DNA of 64,000 nt from Actinomycetes bacterium (GCA_021808665.1 JAKBBA010000011.1:1-64000), one strand, 5' to 3'; shown: positions 8,153 to 16,880, numbered from the stretch's first letter. The notes: generated by a model not told the origin, from the letters alone. Numbers and translations: made by a program.

Positions 8153-9348
8153 GGCCGCTTCCCGCCGTGTCGGGGACCGGCCGACCCGGCCGACCCGGCT
8201 GCCCCTTCGTAGAGCGAAGCGAGCCCCCTGGCTGTAGCCTGCCACGTGAAGCAGGCCGCCCTAGCCTTGCCCGACGAGATCAGCTCCTCGCGCCGGTGGC
8301 CGTCCGTCGCTGCCGAGCGCAGCGCCGCCGCCAGGGAAGAAACGTCGCCGGGATCGGCGAACAAGGCGGCTTCGCCGGCCACCTCCCGTAACACCGCCAC
8401 GTCGGCTGCGACGACCGGCACACCAGCGCGCATCGCCTCTAGGACCGGGAAGCCGAACCCTTCGTAGCGCGACGGGTAGGCCATGACCCAGGCGCCCGCC
8501 AGGAGCCGGGAGCGGGTTGCGTCGTCGACAGGACCGAGCCTCACAACCTTCGAGGCGACCTCGGGTGCCAGAGCGCTGATCGCAGCTTCTGAGCGCTCGG
8601 TGTGGCCGGTCTGGCGGCCGGCGATGACGAGAAGGAGGTCGGGTACTTCGCGTGAGACCTCCCCGAAGGCTTCCACGAGCGCCGGAATGTTCTTACGAGG
8701 CTCGTCGGTGCCGATGAACAGCACGTACGGCCTCCCGCCGACCAAGTCGTCTAAGCGCCGGCCGGGGGCCTGAGCGAGGCCGAGGGCCTGAGCGGACGCA
8801 GCGGCCTGTGTGGCGGCGGCGGGCGGTATGCCGAAAGCCACGATGCTGATTCGCCCGGAGTCGGCCAAGCCTGGTCCGAGAACGTCCTCCACCTCTGCGG
8901 CCACCTGCCGGGTCGTGACGTGAATGTGAGCGCCCCGGTCTACAGCGCGACGCAGCATCGAGTGGAACGTAGCGACCACCGGGTCGCCGGGGGGGTCGTA
9001 CACGAAGCTAAGGTCGTTGACAGTGACGACGGTAGGGTGCCGGCTCGGCGGTGTCACATAGTTCGTGGTGTGCACCACGGCTACGTCACCCAGCCAACGG
9101 TCGATCCGCGGGTACTCGAAGCGGCTCCAAGCTTCCACGGCCACCCTGGCGGGCATCCTGACGCGCCGGAGGGCGGCAGGCAGACCCTCGGAGGTCGAGC
9201 CGTTGCGAAGCCCGAGGGCGTATCCGCTCATCCGCGGTCCGTCCGTCACGGCTTGCAGGCCCTCCCACATTCCCGCCACGGAAAGGCCTATTCCCGTGCG
9301 GAAGCTGAGCAGTGGTGTCAGGTCCATAGCGACCGCCAACCCGCTCAT
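8149..9348 (-). CDS. GT4 family glycosyltransferase
   Basis: A 399-residue group 1 glycosyltransferase. The N-terminus reads AVAMDLTPLLSFRTGIGLSVAGMWEGL, a pattern of mannosyltransferase-type GT4 enzymes; VVTVNDLSFVYDPPG, YVLFIGTDEPRKNIPALVEAFGEV and WVMAYPSRYEGFGFPVLEAMRAGVPVV follow, the last holding the donor-site glutamates. Initiation is assigned to ATG 9348; an in-frame ATG 21 bases later is possible. It lies 28 bases after gpgS and overlaps the next glycosyltransferase by four bases, so the three form an operon. Substrate specificity cannot be read from the sequence. The two GT4 proteins differ too much to be a recent duplication. Confidence 0.8.
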   Translation of the reverse strand: MSGLAVAMDLTPLLSFRTGIGLSVAGMWEGLQAVTDGPRMSGYALGLRNGSTSEGLPAALRRVRMPARVAVEAWSRFEYPRIDRWLGDVAVVHTTNYVTPPSRHPTVVTVNDLSFVYDPPGDPVVATFHSMLRRAVDRGAHIHVTTRQVAAEVEDVLGPGLADSGRISIVAFGIPPAAATQAAASAQALGLAQAPGRRLDDLVGGRPYVLFIGTDEPRKNIPALVEAFGEVSREVPDLLLVIAGRQTGHTERSEAAISALAPEVASKVVRLGPVDDATRSRLLAGAWVMAYPSRYEGFGFPVLEAMRAGVPVVAADVAVLREVAGEAALFADPGDVSSLAAALRSAATDGHRREELISSGKARAACFTWQATARGLASLYEGAAGSAGSAGPRHGGKRP

Positions 9349-9376
9349 CGCAGCCCGGACCCAGAAGCGTTCTGTC

Positions 9377-10285
9377 TCACGCCGTCAGGCGTGTCGCCGG
9401 CAGTTCCGACACCGCCGGGAGCTCCAATAGCTCCACGAGTGCCGGTTCGGCTCCGGGCATGTTGAGCACGTGCGCGTAGCCCCGCTCGATATCGGGGTCG
9501 CTGGTGGACTCGCAGCGGGCCAGGGCCAGTTGCAGTATCGCCAGGGCTTGCGGGCCTAACTGGGACAGGGGACGGTTGCGGTGCACGCGAGCGCCGAGGT
9601 CGCACTGCACGAGGCTCGTGTTGCCGAAGCGGGTCGTTACGTCGATAAGAAGTCCCAGGTCGACTGCGTAACCCCCGGCGAACGGGATCGCCTCCAAGAC
9701 GTCGCGCCTTGCAGCACACTCGCCGGAGAGAGGCTGGGCGAGGTCGCTTAGATGCGGGTAGAGGACCGTGATGAGCGGGCGAGCCATCAGCTCGGTAACC
9801 CTCCCGCCTCCAGTCGAGGCCCCCTCCAGGGGCCTGTCGTAGAAACCTTTTGCGAAAGCCACGTCGTCGCGCTCTAAAAGAGGCCCCACCAGCCCGAGGA
9901 CGAATCCGGCGTCGAAGTTGACTACGTCGGCGTCGCAGTAGACGACCAGGTCGCCACTGGTTGCCTGCAAAGCCTTCCACATGGCTTGGCCTTTGCCGGG
10001 ACCTTCGACGTCGGGGAGCAGTTCTGACGATCGCATCACCGTGGCTCCGGCGGCGGCGGCGACCGCCGCCGTGTCGTCGGTCGAACAGTCGTCCAAGACT
10101 AAAAGCTCGTCGACGATACCCGCAGTTTCCATGAGGTCCTCGACTATCACAGTGACTATGGCGGCGACGCTGTCAGCCTCGTTGTGGGCAGGTAGGCACA
10201 CCGACACCGTCCGTCCACGCTTCGCGCGGCGGACCCGTTCAACGGGAAAGTCCGACGATGTGTAGCTGCGGCGCACCTCGAACAT
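9377..10285 (-). CDS. gpgS: Glucosyl-3-phosphoglycerate synthase
   Basis: A 302-residue GT81/GT2-fold enzyme expected to move glucose from a nucleotide sugar to 3-phosphoglycerate, the first step toward glucosylglycerate and, in mycobacteria, methylglucose lipopolysaccharide. Seen are VSVCLPAHNEADSVAAIV, LDDCSTDDTA, PGKGQAMWKAL, the metal-binding VYCDADVVNF and the family-typical HRNRPLSQLGPQA near the C-terminus. ATG 10285 is preceded by CGGAGG at 8 bases spacing; an upstream in-frame start at 10327 is less likely. It heads an operon with two GT4 genes and is divergent from the SAM-riboswitch transcript. No gpgP phosphatase is seen nearby; a downstream GT or a distant gene may continue the pathway. 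Confidence 0.88.
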   Translation of the reverse strand: MFEVRRSYTSSDFPVERVRRAKRGRTVSVCLPAHNEADSVAAIVTVIVEDLMETAGIVDELLVLDDCSTDDTAAVAAAAGATVMRSSELLPDVEGPGKGQAMWKALQATSGDLVVYCDADVVNFDAGFVLGLVGPLLERDDVAFAKGFYDRPLEGASTGGGRVTELMARPLITVLYPHLSDLAQPLSGECAARRDVLEAIPFAGGYAVDLGLLIDVTTRFGNTSLVQCDLGARVHRNRPLSQLGPQALAILQLALARCESTSDPDIERGYAHVLNMPGAEPALVELLELPAVSELPATRLTA

Positions 10286-10358
10286 CCTGCCATCCTCCGG
10301 GTCGCTCCACGAACCGCCGGCTGCCACGACAGGGTGGTAGAAGGCGGTCCGGGTGAGC

Positions 10359-10364
10359 TATACT
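10359..10364 (+). promoter_or_regulatory. Probable -10 element of the riboswitch transcript
   Basis: TATACT lies 12 bases before the first riboswitch helix, consistent with transcription starting near 10371. No good -35 was recognised. Confidence 0.45.
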
Positions 10365-10375
10365 TTGATCCAACA

Positions 10376-10465
10376 TCATCCAGAGCGGCAGAGGGACGGG
10401 CCCTGTGAAGCCGCGGCAACCAGCTCTTCTTCGTGGGGGCTAGGTGCCAATGCCCGGTTCGATGA
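10376..10465 (+). ncRNA. SAM-I (S-box) riboswitch
   Basis: The leader has the S-box core: AGAGCGGCAGAGGGA (10382-10396), GGGCCCTGTGAAGCC, CGGCAACC (10413-10420) and AGGTGCCAATGCC (10442-10454). P1 closes with TCATC (10376-10380) against GATGA (10461-10465). P3 can form from AGCTC and GGGCT around a TTCTTCGTG loop. The Shine-Dalgarno AGGAGG (10475-10480) begins only 10 bases after P1 and no clear terminator stem or T run follows, so control of translation is more likely than attenuation. It precedes the threonine-synthase-like gene, an unusual target that points to a methionine connection. Confidence 0.9.
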
Positions 10466-10488
10466 CGCCGCACCAGGAGGAAGAACAA

Positions 10489-11730
10489 GTGCCTTATGTA
10501 AACGGTCTGCGATGCCGGGAATGCCATCGCGAGTACCCGGCCGCAGCCTTGCACGTTTGCGAGTGGTGCTTCGGCCCGCTCGAAGTCGTGTACGACTACG
10601 AGGCGGTAGCCGCCTCTATCAGCCGGGAGAAGATAGCCGCCGGACCCCTTTCTATCTGGCGTTACGCCGACCTGCTGCCGGCGTCCGCCGAGGGGGCGGT
10701 CAGTTTGGGAGCGGGTTTCACCCCACTCGTCCGGGCGGACCGTCTCGGGGCAGAGCTCGGCTTGGGGGAGCTGTGGATAAAGAACGACACGCTCAACCCA
10801 ACGGGATCGTTCAAGGACAGGGTCGTCTCGGTGGCCCTAACCAAAGCCCAGGAGCTCGGCTTCAAAGTGGCGGCGTGCGCGTCGACGGGCAACCTTGCCA
10901 ACTCGGTGGCTGCTCACGCCGCCCACGCAGGGATGGAGTCGGTCGTTTTCATACCCTCGAATCTCGAAGCCGGGAAAGTTGTAACGACGGCGGTCTTCGG
11001 AGGCCGGCTCATAGCAGTCGACGGTAACTACGACGACGTCAACAGGCTCTGCGCCGAGCTGGCGGGCGAGCACCCATCTTGGGCTTTTGTGAACGTCAAT
11101 GTTCGCACCTACTACGCAGAGGGCTCTAAAACCCTCGCGTTCGAGATCGCAGAACAGCTCGGCTGGCAGGCACCCGACCACGTGGTTGTCCCCGTCGCCT
11201 CGGGCAGCCAGCTCACCAAGGTGGCGAAAGGCTTCAAGGAGCTCTGGCAGGTCGGCCTCCTCGACGAGGAGCCTCACGTCAAGGTGTCGGGCGCCCAAGC
11301 GAGCGGATGCTCCCCTGTGGCGTCAGCCTTCGCTGCAGGGAGAAACGTCGTGAAGCCCGTTAAGCCGGACACTATTGCGAAGTCGCTTGCCATCGGCAAC
11401 CCGGCGGACGGCTCTTATGCAATCGACGCAGTGCGGAGCTCTGGAGGCGGCTTCGGATCGGTCAGCGACGAGGAGATCGTCGACGCTATCCGTCTCCTCG
11501 CCCGTACAGAGGGCATCTTCGCCGAGACCGCTGGGGGAGTGACGATAGCGTCTTTGATCCAGCTCGCCAACACCGGCGTGGTCGGCTCCGGCGAGCGGGT
11601 GGTGGCGCTCGTCACGGGTAACGGGCTGAAGACCATCGATGCCGTCGCCCCGTATTGCGGGCCGACCGCCACTATCGCACCGACACTGGACGCATTCGCT
11701 GCGGCCGTAGACATACCCACGGAGGCCTGA
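10489..11730 (+). CDS. thrC: Threonine-synthase-like PLP enzyme under SAM riboswitch
   Basis: A 413-residue fold-type II PLP enzyme. The N-terminus carries a zinc-ribbon-like CxxC...CxxC (C9, C12, C24, C27), then the catalytic domain with the PLP lysine in NPTGSFKDR (K109), ACASTGNLANSVAAHAA and VVPVASGSQLTKVAKGF as phosphate/cofactor blocks. By family it would convert O-phosphohomoserine to threonine. GTG 10489 is chosen from AGGAGG 8 bases upstream; homology starts there. Control by a SAM-I riboswitch and translational linkage (2-base gap) to a CysO-like sulfur carrier are odd for a threonine gene. An alternative role, replacing the phosphate of O-phosphohomoserine with sulfur to give homocysteine, is inference. 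A second thrC elsewhere would favour that. Confidence 0.85.
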   Translation: MPYVNGLRCRECHREYPAAALHVCEWCFGPLEVVYDYEAVAASISREKIAAGPLSIWRYADLLPASAEGAVSLGAGFTPLVRADRLGAELGLGELWIKNDTLNPTGSFKDRVVSVALTKAQELGFKVAACASTGNLANSVAAHAAHAGMESVVFIPSNLEAGKVVTTAVFGGRLIAVDGNYDDVNRLCAELAGEHPSWAFVNVNVRTYYAEGSKTLAFEIAEQLGWQAPDHVVVPVASGSQLTKVAKGFKELWQVGLLDEEPHVKVSGAQASGCSPVASAFAAGRNVVKPVKPDTIAKSLAIGNPADGSYAIDAVRSSGGGFGSVSDEEIVDAIRLLARTEGIFAETAGGVTIASLIQLANTGVVGSGERVVALVTGNGLKTIDAVAPYCGPTATIAPTLDAFAAAVDIPTEA

Positions 11731-11732
11731 AC

Positions 11733-12008
11733 ATGGCTGTGACCATTCGCATCCCAACCCAACTTCGTCCCTTAGCCGGTGGCAACGCAACGGTTCAGGT
11801 CGAGGCTGGCACCGTCGGCTCGGCTCTCGCCGGGCTCGAAGCCGCCCACCCCGGATTCTCCGAACGGATCTTCGACGACAACGGGGAGTTGCGCCGTTTC
11901 GTGAACGTGTTCGTGGCTGACGAGGACATCCGTTTCCTCGAGGGCCTAGACACACCCGTTGCGGACAAATCGACCCTTTCGATCATTCCTGCGGTGGCCG
12001 GCGGATAG
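11733..12008 (+). CDS. CysO-like ubiquitin-fold sulfur carrier protein
   Basis: A 91-residue MoaD/ThiS-family protein beginning [17 protein letters not shown] and ending SIIPAVAGG. The C-terminal Gly-Gly is the site where an E1-like MoeB/MoeZ enzyme adenylates and thiocarboxylates such carriers. The sequence closely recalls Mycobacterium tuberculosis CysO (start VSIPTILRPHTGG, RFVNIYVNDEDVRF, end PAVAGG), which donates sulfur to CysM for cysteine synthesis. Here the neighbour is not cysM or the mec protease but a threonine-synthase-like enzyme, two bases upstream. Co-transcription from the SAM-regulated promoter is likely. It could serve that enzyme or a distant CysM; the similarity to CysO is from memory and should be aligned. 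Confidence 0.85.
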   Translation: MAVTIRIPTQLRPLAGGNATVQVEAGTVGSALAGLEAAHPGFSERIFDDNGELRRFVNVFVADEDIRFLEGLDTPVADKSTLSIIPAVAGG

Positions 12009-12046
12009 GCCGAGGCGGATTTTTTCCCCAAGATTGGCGTCCTGTG

Positions 12047-12075
12047 TTGCATTAGCCCGCCAGAGGCGGTTAACT
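12047..12075 (+). promoter_or_regulatory. groEL promoter (sigma-70-like)
   Basis: TTGCAT (12047-12052) and TTAACT (12070-12075) are separated by 17 bases and end one base before the CIRCE operator, so repressor binding would cover the transcription start. Confidence 0.55.
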
Positions 12076-12076
12076 G

Positions 12077-12103
12077 TTAGCACTCGACACATGAGAGTGC
12101 TAA
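12077..12103. promoter_or_regulatory. CIRCE operator (HrcA site)
   Basis: TTAGCACTC (12077-12085) and GAGTGCTAA (12095-12103) form the exact CIRCE inverted repeat with a 9-base spacer. HrcA is the known repressor for this site. It lies 44 bases before the groEL start. Confidence 0.95.
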
Positions 12104-12123
12104 CAAGTACTAGACCAGGTTGA

Positions 12124-13770
<1,647 letters not shown>

Positions 13771-13783
13771 ATCTTCCGTCGAT

Positions 13784-13805
13784 GCGGGGGCCTTTCAGGC
13801 TCCGC
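13784..13805 (+). terminator. groEL terminator hairpin
   Basis: A GC-rich stem (GCGG/CCGC and GGCCT/AGGCT with one bulged G) around a TTC loop starts 14 bases after the groEL stop. No long T run follows, as is common in this GC range. Confidence 0.5.
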
Positions 13806-13971
13806 GCAAGTGCTTTCCAAAAGGGCCGGACTGCGTGCCGATCCCGACCTGTCTTACAGCGAGCTCCGCTTAGATCCGAGCTTCAGTTGTACGTCAGGCT
13901 GGGCGGGACAGGTCCGGCCCTTGCCGTCCACCAGGTGATGCAGTAATTCCCCCGGTGATCTCGTCGTGGAC

Positions 13972-13999
13972 GTTTGTCGTGAGCGGTTTGTCGTGAGCG
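13972..13999. repeat. Perfect tandem 14-base repeat upstream of hemQ
   Basis: GTTTGTCGTGAGCG occurs twice head to tail (13972-13985, 13986-13999). The pair sits 37 bases before the hemQ start in an otherwise featureless 270-base intergenic region (13771-14036) that contains the groEL terminator and no tRNA or small gene that I can see. Direct repeats at this position could be activator or repressor sites. Confidence 0.6.
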
Positions 14000-14009
14000 C
14001 GGAGGATAG

Positions 14010-14026
14010 TAGGGAAGCTTTCCCTA
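14010..14026. promoter_or_regulatory. Palindrome in hemQ leader, possible iron-box-like operator
   Basis: TAGGGAA (14010-14016) and TTCCCTA (14020-14026) flank GCT, 10 bases before the hemQ ATG where a Shine-Dalgarno would be expected. The 17 bases match 11 of the 17 inner positions of the mycobacterial IdeR box as I recall it. Whether it is a DtxR/IdeR site or an RNA hairpin is not settled by the sequence. Confidence 0.4.
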
Positions 14027-14036
14027 GATTGGTGCA

Positions 14037-14747
14037 ATGAGCGAAACGCTGAAACCGTCGGTCGGCTGGGGTGTCCTGCACCTGTTCTGCAAGGTGGGCC
14101 CCGAAACCGACGCTCAGGCAGTGATAGCAGCGGTCAAGCAGACCGACGGGGCAGGGTCGGGTGGGCCGGAAGCAGGCGGCGACCACCAGGTGGTGTGCTT
14201 CTCGGTCCTGGGCCACAAAGCGGACCTGGGGTTCTTGGCTATCGGCCCCGACCTCGTGACGCTCAGGCGTTTCCAGACGGCGCTGCAGCGGGCCGGTCTG
14301 GTCGTAGCCGACTCGTACGTTTCGCTGACCGAGGTGTCGGAGTACGCGAAGGGCATGCCGGAGGAGCATGTGCGGGCACGGCTTGAGCCCAAGCTGCCAC
14401 CCGACGGCAAGCGAGCGATTTGCTTCTACCCGATGTCCAAGCGGCGCGGGGAGGGTGACAACTGGTACCGCCTCGACTTCGACGAGCGCAAGCGGCTGAT
14501 GATCGAGCACGGCACTTCAGGGCGGCGTTTCGCTGGCCGAGTTATCCAGCTTGTCACCGGCTCGGCCGGCCTCGATGACTTCGAGTGGGGAGTGACCCTC
14601 TTCGGGGTTCACCCAGACGACCTCAAAGAGACCGTCTACGCTATGCGCTTCGACGAGGCCTCAGCTCTCTACGGCGAGTTCGGTCCCTTCTACGCAGGGG
14701 TAGTCGCCAGCGCCGAGGAGGCACTCCGAGACGTCGGCCTGATCTGA
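14037..14747 (+). CDS. hemQ: Coproheme decarboxylase HemQ (chlorite-dismutase family)
   Basis: A 236-residue protein of the chlorite-dismutase fold, of the short monofunctional type used by Gram-positive bacteria to turn coproheme III into heme b with peroxide. Evidence is the ICFYPMSKRR block (Tyr131 within it is the candidate catalytic tyrosine), NWYRL, MIEHGTSGRRFAGRV with His158 as probable proximal heme ligand, and GLDDFEWGVTLF and YAMRFDEASALYGEFGPFY. This implies the coproporphyrin-dependent heme route. The gene is separated from the main hem cluster and has its own leader with tandem repeats and a palindrome, with no convincing Shine-Dalgarno. It converges on the AccD-like gene. Confidence 0.95.
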   Translation: MSETLKPSVGWGVLHLFCKVGPETDAQAVIAAVKQTDGAGSGGPEAGGDHQVVCFSVLGHKADLGFLAIGPDLVTLRRFQTALQRAGLVVADSYVSLTEVSEYAKGMPEEHVRARLEPKLPPDGKRAICFYPMSKRRGEGDNWYRLDFDERKRLMIEHGTSGRRFAGRVIQLVTGSAGLDDFEWGVTLFGVHPDDLKETVYAMRFDEASALYGEFGPFYAGVVASAEEALRDVGLI

Positions 14748-14757
14748 GATCTGACTG

Positions 14758-14776
14758 GGCCGGGCCGTCCCCGGCC
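14758..14776. terminator. Bidirectional terminator hairpin
   Basis: GGCCGGG (14758-14764) pairs with CCCGGCC (14770-14776) around a 5-base loop, between the convergent hemQ and AccD-like genes. Confidence 0.55.
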
Positions 14777-14814
14777 ACTTGCGCGAACCTCGGCCCTACG
14801 AGGGGCCGCCCTAC

Positions 14815-14843
14815 AAGGGCCCGTTGCTATAAGGGCCCGTTGC
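14815..14843. repeat. 13-base direct repeat over a gene end
   Basis: AAGGGCCCGTTGC occurs at 14815-14827 and again at 14831-14843. The second copy encodes the last residues of the AccD-like protein; the first lies just beyond its stop. It looks like a short slippage duplication. Confidence 0.5.
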
Positions 14844-16200
14844 CGTGCTTTCGGGCCGCCAGACGCTCCCGCTTCGTGGCGAGCAGATCCAACGCTCGGG
14901 CGACGGCCACCCGGGTATCTGCAGGGTCGATCACCGAATCGACGAACCCCCGTTCGGCGGCTACGTAAGGATTGAGGTAGGTCTCTTCGTAGTCCACCGC
15001 TAGGCGCGCCTGAGTCTCGGGATCCTCCCGGCGGTGCAGGATCTGCACCGCCCCCGCTGCTCCCATGACCGCAACCTGAGCGGACGGCCACGCCAGGCAG
15101 ACGTCGTTGCCCATGCCTTTGGAGTCCATGACGATGTAAGCCCCGCCGAAAGCCTTGCGCAGGATGAGACACACCCTGGGCACTGTCGCTTGCGCGTAGG
15201 AGAACACCAATTGGGCGCCGTGGCGGATCATCCCCCGCCACTCAAGATCCTTCCCGGGCATGAAACCTGGCGTGTCCACCAGCGTGAGCAGAGGCAAGTT
15301 GAAAGCGTCGCAGAACGCAACGAAGCGAGCCCCTTTTTGTGAGGCTGCGATGTCGAGAGTCCCGGCCATCGACTGCGGCTGGTTCGCCACTACCCCCACC
15401 GGCCTCCCGTCTACGTGACACAGGGCCGTTACCAGCTGGGGGGCCCAGCCGGAGCGCAACTCAAGGAGCTCCCCGTCGTCGGCCAAGGCTTCCACGACCC
15501 TCCTCACGTCATAGGATCCGGTGGGGCTTGCCGGCAGCAGGTCGCGCAGCTGTGGTGTCTTACGCCACGAGGGATCCTGGGTTGCCCGGCGTGGCGGCAT
15601 CTCGTCCACGTGGTCCGGTAGGTAGGCGAGGAGGCAGTCGGTTGCGTCCAAGGCGCCCTCGACGTCGTCGGCGACGAGCGCAGCCACGCCCGACTGGCGC
15701 GCGTGAACACCTTGACCTCCCAGCTGTGTAGACGTCACGTGCTGGCCGGTTAGTTGCGCTACTGCAGCAGGGCCCGATACATAGGCGACCGCCTCGGTGG
15801 TCATGACCACGGCGTCGGCGAGACCGAGGAGCAAGGCTGGCCCTGACAGCGCAAGACCGTAGGAGACGACGATTACAGGAACGATCCCTGAGCACAACGC
15901 CATTGCCTTGGCCGCCTTCCCCCACCCGTCTAGCGAAGCAACACCCTCGAAGACGTCCGCCCCGGAGGAAGCCAGCACGACCACAAGCGGAAGGCGCTGC
16001 TGGAGTGCCATCGCAGCGGCCGCTGCGATGGTCTCGCTGTCCGAGTTCGACAGAGCCCCGCGGCGGACCTCGGCGTCGAGGGAGACGGAGACTACCCTGC
16101 GGCCGGACGGTTCCAAGGCGACGAGGCCAGCACGGGTGCCGCCCGGGACTCCGGCCCGCAGGGACAGCTGGGTGGCCTGGATCGAAGCGTCTAAAGGCAC
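14827..16200 (-). CDS. Acyl-CoA carboxylase carboxyltransferase subunit, divergent short form
   Basis: A 457-residue carboxyltransferase-family protein (typical propionyl/acetyl-CoA carboxylase beta subunits run about 510-550). The C-terminal half is clear: VGVVANQPQSMAGTLDIAASQKGARFVAFCDAFNLPLLTLVDTPGFMPGKDLEWRGMIRHGAQL, RVCLILRKAFGGAYIVMDSK and AWPSAQVAVMGAAGAVQILHRRE. The N-terminal half is much less conserved and is shortened. The GTG at 16200 overlaps the end of the histidine phosphatase gene by 10 bases; an earlier start would lie deep inside that gene. No biotin-carboxylase subunit is adjacent. It is therefore likely part of a multi-subunit acyl-CoA carboxylase with partners elsewhere, but substrate is unknown. 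Confidence 0.83.
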   Translation of the reverse strand: MPLDASIQATQLSLRAGVPGGTRAGLVALEPSGRRVVSVSLDAEVRRGALSNSDSETIAAAAAMALQQRLPLVVVLASSGADVFEGVASLDGWGKAAKAMALCSGIVPVIVVSYGLALSGPALLLGLADAVVMTTEAVAYVSGPAAVAQLTGQHVTSTQLGGQGVHARQSGVAALVADDVEGALDATDCLLAYLPDHVDEMPPRRATQDPSWRKTPQLRDLLPASPTGSYDVRRVVEALADDGELLELRSGWAPQLVTALCHVDGRPVGVVANQPQSMAGTLDIAASQKGARFVAFCDAFNLPLLTLVDTPGFMPGKDLEWRGMIRHGAQLVFSYAQATVPRVCLILRKAFGGAYIVMDSKGMGNDVCLAWPSAQVAVMGAAGAVQILHRREDPETQARLAVDYEETYLNPYVAAERGFVDSVIDPADTRVAVARALDLLATKRERLAARKHGNGPL

Positions 16201-16880
16201 GCGCAGTGAGACTCCTGGGAGGCGCCTCCTGTTACCGGCTTGGGTTGAGCCTGCCCGCCGTCGAAGAGGCGGCCCGGTTCGCCCTCGGTTCCGTCGCACA
16301 GCTCGACCCAGTCCGAGAGGAGGAACTGGCCGTCCAAGTCGACCCATCCGCCTGAGAGGTGTCCTACGGGCAGGTGTGCCATGCCGGACCTGCGCCGCAG
16401 CGATCGGAGCACCCCTCCGTGGGTCACTACCAGCGCCCGCCTGCGCCCGGCCTGTGCGACTATCTCGCCTACCCGGCTTAGAGCCTTCAGAGTTCTAGTG
16501 TCAAAGTCATCCAAAGACTCACCTCCTGGTGACGTCGCCCCCTCGTCGGAGGTGAAGGCGGCGAACTCCTCCGGCCATCTGGTCTTTATCTCGGAGGTAG
16601 TCAGGGCACTCCACTCGCCGATGTCCCGTTCCCGTAACAGCGAGTCGACGGCGAACTCCACTGGCCAGTCCCAGGCATCGGCGAGAAGCTCGCCGCTTCG
16701 GCGTGCACGCACAAGATCCGACGTGACGATCAGGTCGAAGTTCTCCTCGCGTAGCGCCTCAGCCGCCCAGGCGCATTGCGATACTCCCAAGTCGGACAGA
16801 GGGGGGTCGGCGTGGCCTTGCCAACGTCCCTCGGCGTTCCAGGCGGTCTGAGCATGGCGTAGGAGCAGGGAGCGTGCCAC
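16191..16880 (-). CDS. Histidine phosphatase family protein (phosphoglycerate-mutase-like)
   Basis: A 229-residue branch-1 histidine phosphatase. The catalytic block reads LLRHAQTAWNAEGRWQGHADPPLSDLG (RHA instead of the more usual RHG, with His nucleophile retained), followed by ERDIGEWSALTTSEI with the acid Glu and VVTHGGVLRSL with the second catalytic His. These proteins include phosphoglycerate mutases, cobalamin-pathway phosphatases and glucosylglycerate phosphatases; the sequence does not decide. GTG at 16880. It overlaps the following carboxyltransferase gene and is divergent from the MoaD-like gene. A glucosyl-3-phosphoglycerate phosphatase (GpgP) role is worth considering because actinobacterial GpgP belongs to this superfamily and gpgS is in the window, but distance makes this speculative. 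Confidence 0.82.
   Translation of the reverse strand: MARSLLLRHAQTAWNAEGRWQGHADPPLSDLGVSQCAWAAEALREENFDLIVTSDLVRARRSGELLADAWDWPVEFAVDSLLRERDIGEWSALTTSEIKTRWPEEFAAFTSDEGATSPGGESLDDFDTRTLKALSRVGEIVAQAGRRRALVVTHGGVLRSLRRRSGMAHLPVGHLSGGWVDLDGQFLLSDWVELCDGTEGEPGRLFDGGQAQPKPVTGGASQESHCACL

Noticed and set aside
10455..10466. GGTTCGATGACG as a tRNA T-loop
   Set aside because: It belongs to the 3' side of the riboswitch P1; no acceptor or anticodon stem can be built around it.
12009..12046. T-run terminator after the CysO-like gene
   Set aside because: There is a run of six T, but no convincing stem precedes it.
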